In this document: piece after piece, positions 44,594-51,731 of the stretch
Layout: every line of letters begins with the position of its first letter
How positions within the stretch are numbered: position 1 is the first letter of the stretch
From: an uncultured Flavobacteriales bacterium
GTDB lineage: Bacteria; Bacteroidota; Bacteroidia; Flavobacteriales_D; Sanyastnellaceae
Assembly: GCA_938085105.1 (NCBI GenBank)
Contig: CALKGK010000037.1
Coordinates: 1 to 61,374, forward strand
Direction: 5' to 3'
DNA length: 61,374 nt
Position numbers and translations under genes: made by a program
Notes under the pieces: generated by a model
What the model was told of the DNA's origin: nothing
Database searches by the model: none
Seen by the model: only the letters and a program-made list of their open reading frames with translations

Positions 44594-45958
44594 TCAACGA
44601 ATGGCTTGATCTTTCAAATAAATCAATTCCTTGTAGAGGTATTTTTTCTGCTGTGATTCGAAGGGTCGATAAGTATAATACACTTCTCCCCCACTGATTT
44701 TGATGGTTTCTGGATGACGAAAATAGAGCTTGAAGGTTCCTAACAACTCTCCTGTTGTTTTATTGACTCCGCACAGATAAGCATTTCCATTCCGGCGATG
44801 CAAAGAGTAAACGTCTCCGGTCAATTCATCAAAAAGAACTTCATCATCCCAAGAGCGTCCCATCTTTCCGAGATGATAGGAAATGGGGATGCTGTCTCGA
44901 TCTTGATAATTGTTGGTGTAGCAATACATGAAATTATCATAATGATCAATCACAAATGCACTGTCGTTAGAAACATACAAGGGTGCGTACAAAGAGCGGT
45001 AATAGGGACCATGCGTAAATCCACTCAGATAGGCTCCATAAATTTCTTTATCAATGCCCGTGCTCAATTCCAATCGAGCAGCTTGGAGTTTTGCTCGTGT
45101 ACCCAACCACTTGTATTCTGAACGAAACTGAATCATCAGTTCCTCATCCACCACTTCCTTTATGTCGATAAGTGAGCTGTCTTCCATGTTGAAACCGAAG
45201 TACTTAAAACCTGGATAATCAGGGTTGTATGTGCTCGCCAAATCTTTGTTGTCGAGGCTGTCGATGAGCGGAAGGAAATAGTTATTGTAGTCGTCCATGC
45301 TCACTTTGGCACACTGAATTTCGTCGTTTTGGTTTTGAACATAGATGGGGTCGTCGAGGGTATTGAGCAATACGTCATCATAAAATTCGGTATAGAATCC
45401 AAGGGCTTTATCATCGATGCTTCGCGCGTCGGTCATGTTCCTTTGCTCGTCTAAAAGCACCAGTTTGACGCCTTCGTAAATGGTCTTCTTAGCGTCTTCT
45501 TGACGTTTCCATCGGTCTTCTTTCTCATAGGTTAAAAGCAGCAATTTACCGTTCAAAAAAGCGAGATCGCCAACGTGGTATTCTTGGTGACCATATACGG
45601 TATCGGGTTTTGCGTCAATCACTGCATCTCCGAGAAGATTTGGAGCGAAAACGAGTTCGAGACTTTGCGTGAATTTTCCATCGACAAAATCTTCTTTCTT
45701 CACGCTGATATCTTGCCTTTCATAGGCAACGTGACTTATTTTAATGAGATAGGAATTCAGTGGAAGACGTAGTACGACCTTTCCTTTTGCATCACTCGCA
45801 GCACCGAAACGCTGTTGTCCTTGTGCAATTACATTGACATCACTAATGGGTTCTTCATTCGCAGAATCAACAAAAGAGAGCTCCAAGGTTTGGATTTCTT
45901 GGGCCATAAAAAAAAGGGGGAGCATCATCCCTATCAAAATCATCAAGCATTGCTTCAT
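44594..45958 (-). CDS. Exported protein with carboxypeptidase-like regulatory domain
   Basis: About 454 residues. ATG 45958 gives MKQCLMILIGMMLPLFFMAQ, a signal peptide. Residues 25-110 (LELSFVDSANEEPISDVNVI, GAASDAKGKVVLRLP, YLIKISHVAYE) form a carboxypeptidase-D-regulatory/CNA-B-like beta-sandwich common in Bacteroidota envelope proteins. The rest contains many Tyr/Asp-rich segments (PDTVYGHQEYHVGDLAFLNG, ITIGSG-like turns) that might make a propeller, but I do not recognise the family. It follows ilvE on the same strand with a 43-bp gap and no terminator between, so it may be co-transcribed. Confidence 0.65.
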   Translation of the reverse strand: MKQCLMILIGMMLPLFFMAQEIQTLELSFVDSANEEPISDVNVIAQGQQRFGAASDAKGKVVLRLPLNSYLIKISHVAYERQDISVKKEDFVDGKFTQSLELVFAPNLLGDAVIDAKPDTVYGHQEYHVGDLAFLNGKLLLLTYEKEDRWKRQEDAKKTIYEGVKLVLLDEQRNMTDARSIDDKALGFYTEFYDDVLLNTLDDPIYVQNQNDEIQCAKVSMDDYNNYFLPLIDSLDNKDLASTYNPDYPGFKYFGFNMEDSSLIDIKEVVDEELMIQFRSEYKWLGTRAKLQAARLELSTGIDKEIYGAYLSGFTHGPYYRSLYAPLYVSNDSAFVIDHYDNFMYCYTNNYQDRDSIPISYHLGKMGRSWDDEVLFDELTGDVYSLHRRNGNAYLCGVNKTTGELLGTFKLYFRHPETIKISGGEVYYTYRPFESQQKKYLYKELIYLKDQAIR

Positions 45959-46001
45959 GACTTTAAGATGCACTCCCCTCTTCATTTCCACAAAAAAATC
46001 T

Positions 46002-47066
46002 TTAGATCACTACATTCCAAGAAAAGCGATCTTCACTTCTTCCTGTTTTCATAGAATTCAAATCAGCCGCCGCTTTATTGGCAAAATCCCACTGCTCTGT
46101 GCTTGGAAGGTGATAATCTTTTCCTCTAAAATTGATCACTGAAATGGGGGCTATGGTAGCAGCTGTTCCTGCACCAAAAGCTTCGTGCAATTCCCCTTTT
46201 TCGAGCAGATCAACAATTTCAGCAACCTCGATTTTACGTTCTTCTACTTGATATCCATAATCTCGAGCCACATGAAGAATACTGTCTCTTGTTATTCCTC
46301 TTAGAATGGTTGTCGAAACGGCGGGCGAAAACACTTTATTTCCTGAGCGGAAAACGATGTTCATGGTACCACTTTCTTCAATGTACTTGTGCTCAATGGC
46401 ATCTGTCCAAAGCAGTTGGTTGTATCCTTGGTCTTGCGCTAATTTCGCTGGGTAAAGCGACGCAGCATAATTTCCTGCAGCTTTCGCAAAACCAGTTCCT
46501 CCGGGCATTGAGCGACTAAATTCTTCTTCGATTTTCACTTTGACTGAACCCGCGTAGTATTTATTTACAGGGCAAGTGAAGATCATAAACTTATAAGTCT
46601 CCGATGGTTTTACTCCGATGTATTCATCTGTTGCAAACATGAACGGACGAATGTACAGTGCGGCGTCTTTATGGTCTGGCACCCAGTTTCGATCCAAATC
46701 CAGCAGTTTTTCCAATCCCTCTTGGAACAATGCTGGTGGTACTGATGGCATGCACATGCGCTCTGCCGATATGTTGAACCTTGCGATGTTTCGGTCAGGA
46801 CGAAAGAGTCTTACTTTACCGTCTTCGGATTTAAACGCTTTCATCCCTTCAAAAATAGACTGCCCATAATGAATCACAGAAGTTGCTGGATTCAGGCTTA
46901 AATTTTGAAAGGGGATGATTTGGGGTTTATGCCAAGCTCCATCTTTGTAATCGATGGTAAACATATGGTCTGAAAACACTTTACCAAAGGGCAGGTTTTC
47001 AAAATCAACTTCCGGTAATCGGGAGTTGTTCGTTGGGTTAATTTCAATCATTTCTTCAGCAATCAT
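46002..47066 (-). CDS. ilvE: Branched-chain amino-acid aminotransferase
   Basis: A 354-residue fold-type IV PLP enzyme of the longer BCAT type. Lys195 in GFAKAAGNYAAS should be the PLP lysine; further landmarks are HYGQSIFEGMKAF, GYNQLLWTDAIEHKYIEESG and the VSTTILRGITRDSIL phosphate-binding region. It interconverts leucine, isoleucine and valine with their 2-oxo acids. ATG 47066 is used; ATG 47051 is possible. A TAAATTCG box at 47129-47136 lies 62 nt upstream and is identical to the one before ychF. Confidence 0.93.
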   Translation of the reverse strand: MIAEEMIEINPTNNSRLPEVDFENLPFGKVFSDHMFTIDYKDGAWHKPQIIPFQNLSLNPATSVIHYGQSIFEGMKAFKSEDGKVRLFRPDRNIARFNISAERMCMPSVPPALFQEGLEKLLDLDRNWVPDHKDAALYIRPFMFATDEYIGVKPSETYKFMIFTCPVNKYYAGSVKVKIEEEFSRSMPGGTGFAKAAGNYAASLYPAKLAQDQGYNQLLWTDAIEHKYIEESGTMNIVFRSGNKVFSPAVSTTILRGITRDSILHVARDYGYQVEERKIEVAEIVDLLEKGELHEAFGAGTAATIAPISVINFRGKDYHLPSTEQWDFANKAAADLNSMKTGRSEDRFSWNVVI

Positions 47067-47189
47067 AATCCTGTCATTTAGGCGTTGTGCGGCACGCTTA
47101 CCGCTTTTGCTGGCCTCCTCATTAGGCGCGAATTTACGACTTTCAGTAGCAGATGTTCCTCACAAAAGTCTAAAACTTCCCAAAAGATC

Positions 47190-47873
47190 TTAGTTGAGCT
47201 TGGAAAACAGGAACTTATTCGGGCAAACCAAGCCTGATTTTACTGCATACATCACAATTGCGGCCGTATTATTAACTCCCAATTTCTGCATTATGTTCTT
47301 TCTGTGCGTCGTAATGGTATGGCTGCTCAGGAACAATTTGTCTGCAATTTGAATGTTGGTGTGTCCTTCTGCGATGAGTGTAATCACTTCCAATTCTCTA
47401 GCAGAAAGACTTACAGGTTCACATGTAATTTGAGATAAATTGAGTTCTTCTACGTCAATGCTCTCTTTAGCAATGGCGTCTAAAATTTGTCCGCAAAAGA
47501 ACTTCCCGCCTGCTCCAGTTTCTTTAACTGAATCGACAATCTCGTTAATATCACAGTCTTTTTTGATATAGCTGTCCACTCCGGCTTTGAGGGCGTTTAC
47601 GATGGTGTGTCCAGACTGCTCCGATGTGATGGCAACGAGGCGAAGTTTATTATTCAGTTGTTTAGCGCGATTAACGGTATCCACTGAGAATCCATCGGCC
47701 AAAAAATCAAGCATCACCAAATCCGGTTGAAAGTTGGTGATCATTTCAAAGAGGTCCAACTCATTGTTGGCCTCTCCCACAACAGCGATGCCTTCGTAGT
47801 TCCTCAAGATGGCACTGAGTCCGAAACGAATTAACTGGTTACTGTCGGCTATGATGACTTTTACTTCGCTCAT
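47190..47873 (-). CDS. NarL/FixJ-type response regulator
   Basis: A 227-residue regulator. Receiver domain 1-125: phosphoacceptor Asp56 (DLVMLDFLAD) and Lys104 (SYIKKD). The acidic pair near residue 10 reads ADSN, where DD is usual, so metal binding may be weakened. LuxR/GerE helix-turn-helix about 155-215 (LSARELEVITLIAEGHTNIQIADKLF in part, HTITTHRKNIMQKLGV). No sensor kinase is adjacent. TACCTTTG at 47896-47903 lies 22 nt upstream of ATG 47873. Confidence 0.9.
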   Translation of the reverse strand: MSEVKVIIADSNQLIRFGLSAILRNYEGIAVVGEANNELDLFEMITNFQPDLVMLDFLADGFSVDTVNRAKQLNNKLRLVAITSEQSGHTIVNALKAGVDSYIKKDCDINEIVDSVKETGAGGKFFCGQILDAIAKESIDVEELNLSQITCEPVSLSARELEVITLIAEGHTNIQIADKLFLSSHTITTHRKNIMQKLGVNNTAAIVMYAVKSGLVCPNKFLFSKLN

Positions 47874-47895
47874 TATTTAAACTGAATCTAAATAA

Positions 47896-47903
47896 CAAAG
47901 GTA
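47896..47903 (-). promoter_or_regulatory. -7 element TACCTTTG for the response-regulator gene
   Basis: Perfect TAnnTTTG, 22 nt before ATG 47873. Confidence 0.6.
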
Positions 47904-47942
47904 GCCCCTGGAAGTTCGATTATCAAGAATACTTATTCACAT

Positions 47943-48860
47943 TTAAGAATCGATAACGATTTTTAGGCCTTCTTCTGCAAGCAGGGTGTTTGCAAAATGA
48001 GCATGAGCTTCTTCGAGGAAGCGTTCTAAATCACGGTATCTGCTTGAGAAATGTCCTAAAACGAGCTGCTCGACTCCTGCTTTTGATGCTACTTGCGCTG
48101 CTTGTTCAGCGGTGGTGTGATAGGTCTTTGCCGCACGTTCTTTTTGGTCGTTCAAAAAGGTGGACTCGTGATAGAGGCAGCTCACTCCTTGAACTTGTTC
48201 TACCACACGTTCATACATTTTCGTGTCGGAACAATAGGCATAGGATTTAGGCTCAGGAACTTTCAAGGTAAGTTTTTCCCAAGCTAGGATTTCACCATTC
48301 TCTCTTACAACGTCTTCCCTCCTTTTCAGCGCTATGATTTCAGGGATGAGCAATTGATGCTCTTTGATGACTGACTTGTTGATTTTCGGCTTTCTTTCCT
48401 TTTCCTGAAATAAAAATCCTGTGCAGGGGATTCTGTGTTTTAGGATAATGGTACTGATCGAAAAGGTTTCCGTGGTGTGAAGTTCTTCTTGTTCTTTGGG
48501 GTTGGTGAAATGGTAAATGAGTTCGAAATTCAACTGAGTAAAAGAATGGCGAAGATTGGTATCGATGATCTCGTCGATTCCTTTTGGTCCGTAAACATGA
48601 AGCTCTTTTCTTCTCCCCAATAGGTGCATGGAAGAAATGAGTCCGGGCAGACCTAAATAATGATCCCCATGCAAGTGGGAGATGAAAATGTGATTGATCC
48701 GAAGGAACCTCACTTTGTATTTCCTGAGTTGAATCTGTGTTCCTTCACCACAGTCTACCAGAAAGAGTTGTTCATTGAGCTGAACCACTTGAGCAGTGGG
48801 AAAACGCTTGGAAGTGGGCAATGCAGCGCCGCAACCGAGTATTGTAACTTCGAATTTCAT
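47943..48860 (-). CDS. rnz: Ribonuclease Z
   Basis: A 305-residue metallo-beta-lactamase-fold nuclease. The zinc motif HLHGDH (62-67) is in the sequence FISHLHGDHYLGLPGLI, and YHTTAEQAAQVASKAGVEQL with GHFSSRY give the other zinc ligands; FLVDCGEGTQIQL is also typical. It processes tRNA 3' ends. The ATG at 48860 is only 2-3 nt after the T-run of the preceding terminator, and the GGGAGG of that hairpin is the only Shine-Dalgarno-like sequence upstream. No separate promoter was found. Confidence 0.95.
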   Translation of the reverse strand: MKFEVTILGCGAALPTSKRFPTAQVVQLNEQLFLVDCGEGTQIQLRKYKVRFLRINHIFISHLHGDHYLGLPGLISSMHLLGRRKELHVYGPKGIDEIIDTNLRHSFTQLNFELIYHFTNPKEQEELHTTETFSISTIILKHRIPCTGFLFQEKERKPKINKSVIKEHQLLIPEIIALKRREDVVRENGEILAWEKLTLKVPEPKSYAYCSDTKMYERVVEQVQGVSCLYHESTFLNDQKERAAKTYHTTAEQAAQVASKAGVEQLVLGHFSSRYRDLERFLEEAHAHFANTLLAEEGLKIVIDS

Positions 48861-48861
48861 A

Positions 48862-48897
48862 ATAAAAAAAAACCTCCCACGGAATTCGGGGAGGTTT
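48862..48897 (-). terminator. Terminator/attenuator hairpin directly before rnz
   Basis: Minus-strand stem AACCTCCCC/GGGGAGGTT-type pairing (one mismatch) with loop around GAATTCCG, followed by ten T and then ATT-ATG of rnz. It ends the transcript of the T9SS cargo gene at 48917-49717. As it reaches within 3 nt of the rnz start codon, it may also limit rnz expression by read-through. Confidence 0.75.
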
Positions 48898-48916
48898 TGA
48901 ATGCTTTTAAGTTGGC

Positions 48917-49717
48917 TTATCTATTGATGATGAGTCGTTTTGTTAGCACACCTTTTGACGTTTCAATACTGTAAAGGTAGATGCCTGCTTGCAATTTAGA
49001 ACCGTTAAAATTGATGGCTCCTTTTCCTCGTTGACCTACCAAGTTTTCACTGAAAACAACTTCACCAAGGAGGTTACTCACTCTGAATGTGAAGGCTTCA
49101 TTTTTAGGAAGTGTGTAAGCAATGCTCGTATTCTTGCTGAATGGGTTGGGGGCATTTTGCTCCATTTCCAATGCATAAGCCACTTGGTCTTCGATGCTGT
49201 TCGGATCGAAAATTGAGAAACTGTATTGATCGAAGGACACTTCCTGTGGCACTGGAATACCGAATACCGTGGTGTAACCAATTACATCGATAACCAATTG
49301 GAAATTTCCTCCTTGTGTTGGTGTACCTTCAATGCTTGCGCAGTACTGGGTTCCACCATAAAACGTACAAGGGTTTGGAGAATCTCCGTTGTTGTTACAA
49401 ACGATGTTCAAGCCAAGGTCTTCAACGGCATAGCTCATGCCATCAAAATCATCAATAAGCGTTACTCCTGTAAGGATAATAGAATCAATGGGTGCTGCTT
49501 GAGGAAATGTTGGATCGATGTCTGCAGCCGATGTGGGTACCATGATATGAATAACATCACTGTAAGGAACATTAATTTCTGCAAGTTCAAAGCTCTCCCC
49601 TAAAATAGGGTCAGGACTCACTCCAAATGGCTCATCGCCAAAATCATAGTCAGCAACACATTGTGCGCTGGTGGCTAAACTTGCAAAAACAGCAAGGGAA
49701 AGTAAAAGTTTTTTCAT
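48917..49717 (-). CDS. Small T9SS-exported protein
   Basis: A 266-residue protein with signal peptide 1-19 (MKKLLLSLAVFASLATSAQC). The middle part (VSPDPILGESFELAEINVPYSDVI in part; several Cys pairs such as IVCNNNGDSPNPC) is beta-rich and not from a family I can name. The last 80 residues are a T9SS type-A sorting domain: MEQNAPNPFSKNTSIAYTLP, FRVSNLLGEVV and IYLYSIETSKGVLTKRLII. It begins 8 bp after the STAS gene on the same strand, so both are probably on one mRNA. Confidence 0.82.
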   Translation of the reverse strand: MKKLLLSLAVFASLATSAQCVADYDFGDEPFGVSPDPILGESFELAEINVPYSDVIHIMVPTSAADIDPTFPQAAPIDSIILTGVTLIDDFDGMSYAVEDLGLNIVCNNNGDSPNPCTFYGGTQYCASIEGTPTQGGNFQLVIDVIGYTTVFGIPVPQEVSFDQYSFSIFDPNSIEDQVAYALEMEQNAPNPFSKNTSIAYTLPKNEAFTFRVSNLLGEVVFSENLVGQRGKGAINFNGSKLQAGIYLYSIETSKGVLTKRLIINR

Positions 49718-49725
49718 AGTTGTAA

Positions 49726-50088
49726 TTAAAGGTCACGTTCCACCTCTTCCATGTAAACAAGGTCGACGGCTTCATTCAATGTTGGGGTAATTTTTAGAAC
49801 AGAGTCCAATTGTGAAATGGAAATCAACTTGGCTACAGTGGGCTGCAGTCCGCAAAGTACAAAAGAACCTTTCATGTCTCTGCAGAGGCGATTTCCAACG
49901 AGAACAGCGCTCAAACCACTGGAGTCGCAGTAACGTGATTCAGACATATCCAAAATAATGTTGCGCTCTCCATCTTTGTTCAAGAGGACCAGCTCCGACT
50001 TTAATTCTGGTGCATGCAAGGCATCAACTTTGTCAATCTTTGTTTTAACGATGCTTACTTTATCGCGTTTTTCAATTTCGTACTTCAT
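49726..50088 (-). CDS. STAS-domain protein (anti-sigma factor antagonist-like)
   Basis: A 120-residue single STAS domain: KVSIVKTKIDKVDALHAPEL, NIILDMSESRYCDSSGLSAV and FVLCGLQPTVAKLISISQLD match SpoIIAA/RsbV-type proteins. The CDSSGLSA motif contains the serine usually phosphorylated by an anti-sigma kinase. No kinase or PP2C phosphatase gene is nearby. The downstream neighbour, 8 bp away, codes for a T9SS cargo protein. TATATTTG at 50108-50115 is 19 nt before ATG 50088. Confidence 0.88.
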   Translation of the reverse strand: MKYEIEKRDKVSIVKTKIDKVDALHAPELKSELVLLNKDGERNIILDMSESRYCDSSGLSAVLVGNRLCRDMKGSFVLCGLQPTVAKLISISQLDSVLKITPTLNEAVDLVYMEEVERDL

Positions 50089-50107
50089 GGATTCTATCGG
50101 GTTTAGC

Positions 50108-50115
50108 CAAATATA
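50108..50115 (-). promoter_or_regulatory. -7 element TATATTTG for the STAS gene
   Basis: Perfect TAnnTTTG with a 19-nt distance to the ATG; it lies just after the pyrB stop. Confidence 0.55.
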
Positions 50116-50125
50116 AGTAAAAATA

Positions 50126-51073
50126 TCAGTTTCTTTTGATTTTTGCAGCGAGGAGGAAAATGACCGCCATTCTTACTGCCACGCCGTTTTCGACTTGGTC
50201 CAAAATGATGGCATGTTCGCTGTCTGCTACATCAGATGTAATTTCAACACCTCGATTGATGGGCCCTGGGTGCATCACCACAATCTTTTTATCCAAACGA
50301 TCGAGGTGCGCTTTGGTGAGTCCGAAGCGCATGGAATACTCTCTTAAACTTGGGAAGTTTGCCACGTGATTGCCACTTCCTTGTCGTTCCAATTGAATCC
50401 GAAGCATGTTTGCAACGTCGCACCAATCAAGCGCTTCTTCGAGATGATGGCTCACCTTCACTCCTAGTTCTTCAATGTGTTTTGGGATCAGTGTTGATGG
50501 TCCGCATACCATGACTTCTGCGCCCAGTTTTTGAAGACAAAAGATGTTGGACAATGCAACTCGTGAATGTTTGATGTCACCAACAATAACTACTTTTTTC
50601 CCTTTAAGGTCTCCGAGTTTTTCCCTCATGGAGTAGGCATCGAGCAAGGCTTGAGTGGGATGTTCGTGGGTTCCGTCTCCAGCATTGATGATGGTGGTGT
50701 TCACGTGCTGACTCAAAAATTGGTGCGCTCCAGGGTTGGGATGGCGCATGACGACCATGTCCACCTTCATGGCCAAGATGTTGTTTACCGTATCGATGAG
50801 TGTCTCTCCTTTTGACACACTACTTCCGCTGGCTGAAAAATTCACCACATCTGCTGAGAGCCGTTTCTCCGCCAACTCAAAAGAGAGTTTGGTTCGTGTT
50901 GAATTTTCAAAGAACATGTTGGCAATCGTGATTTCCCGAAGTGTAGGCACTTTTTTAATGGGACGATTGATAACGTCTTTGAACTCATCAGCGTGTTTGA
51001 AGATGAGTTGAATGTCTTCTGTTGTGAGCTCTTTGATACCGAGCAAATGTTTGACGCTAAGTTGATTATTCAT
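50126..51073 (-). CDS. pyrB: Aspartate carbamoyltransferase catalytic subunit
   Basis: A 315-residue enzyme with the carbamoyl-phosphate motif FENSTRTKLSFELAE, RHPNPGAHQFLS, HEHPTQALLDAY (HPTQ) and GDIKHSRV. It forms carbamoyl aspartate in pyrimidine synthesis. It is translated from an ATG that overlaps the end of pyrR by 8 bp. No regulatory-subunit gene (pyrI) is adjacent, as is usual for this branch that depends on PyrR or other control. Confidence 0.95.
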   Translation of the reverse strand: MNNQLSVKHLLGIKELTTEDIQLIFKHADEFKDVINRPIKKVPTLREITIANMFFENSTRTKLSFELAEKRLSADVVNFSASGSSVSKGETLIDTVNNILAMKVDMVVMRHPNPGAHQFLSQHVNTTIINAGDGTHEHPTQALLDAYSMREKLGDLKGKKVVIVGDIKHSRVALSNIFCLQKLGAEVMVCGPSTLIPKHIEELGVKVSHHLEEALDWCDVANMLRIQLERQGSGNHVANFPSLREYSMRFGLTKAHLDRLDKKIVVMHPGPINRGVEITSDVADSEHAIILDQVENGVAVRMAVIFLLAAKIKRN

Positions 51074-51623
51074 TGTGCGCGGAGGTATGAAGGACTACTC
51101 GATCTTTTTTGGCTTTGTTGATGTGTGCCCACTCTACAGTGACTCTTTGGGAATCAATGGAGTCAATGGCTTTTCCAACATAAGAGGCTTCAATTGGCAA
51201 CTCACGAGAAAAACGGCGGTCAACCAATGTTAGCAATTCTACGAAACTTGGTCGGCCATAAGCCAACATTGCATCCATTGCCGCGCGTATGGTTCTACCG
51301 GTGTAGAGCACATCATCGACCAAAATGACTTTTCTATTTTCAATGATGAAGGGTACTGAAGTAGCATTGGCGGAAATCGGTTGCTCTCTTCTTCTGAAAT
51401 CATCACGGAAGAAGGTGGTATCCAATACACCGTAGTCAACATGAGCCTTGGGGACAATACTCTTGAGTGTCTCAACAATACGTTCAGCGAGATAGATTCC
51501 TCGAGGTTGAATACCCAGGATCACCGTATTTGAGAAATCGTCATGATTTTCAACGAGTTCGTAGCAAAGTCGGTTGATGATCAGCCGGAACTGTTCTTGA
51601 TCAATGAGCAGGGTTGGTTTCAT
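51066..51623 (-). CDS. pyrR: Bifunctional pyr operon regulator/uracil phosphoribosyltransferase
   Basis: A 185-residue type I phosphoribosyltransferase with the PRPP loop VILVDDVLYTGRTIRAAMDA and PRGIYLAERI upstream of it. PyrR binds pyr mRNA in Bacillus and has weak uracil phosphoribosyltransferase activity. It is the first gene of a pyrR-pyrB operon. Its -7 box (TATATTTG, 51632-51639) lies 8 nt before the ATG, which leaves no leader to hold a PyrR-binding loop or attenuator, so regulation by the Bacillus mechanism cannot act here on the operon's own leader. Confidence 0.93.
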   Translation of the reverse strand: MKPTLLIDQEQFRLIINRLCYELVENHDDFSNTVILGIQPRGIYLAERIVETLKSIVPKAHVDYGVLDTTFFRDDFRRREQPISANATSVPFIIENRKVILVDDVLYTGRTIRAAMDAMLAYGRPSFVELLTLVDRRFSRELPIEASYVGKAIDSIDSQRVTVEWAHINKAKKDRVVLHTSAHNE

Positions 51624-51631
51624 AGTGGGGT

Positions 51632-51639
51632 CAAATATA
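51632..51639 (-). promoter_or_regulatory. -7 element TATATTTG for pyrRB
   Basis: Perfect TAnnTTTG, 8 nt before ATG 51623. Confidence 0.6.
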
Positions 51640-51670
51640 AAAAGCTCAGTTCGTTTATTTTCATGGAAAT

Positions 51671-51709
51671 AAAAAAATCCCTTCTCACAACGATAGGAGA
51701 AGGGATTTT
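51671..51709 (-). terminator. Terminator after rpsA
   Basis: Perfect stem AATCCCTTCTC/GAGAAGGGATT with a 9-nt loop, followed on the minus strand by seven T. It lies 22 nt past the rpsA stop and just upstream of the pyrRB promoter. Confidence 0.9.
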
Positions 51710-51731
51710 AGATGGGATAAGAAGAAGAGGA

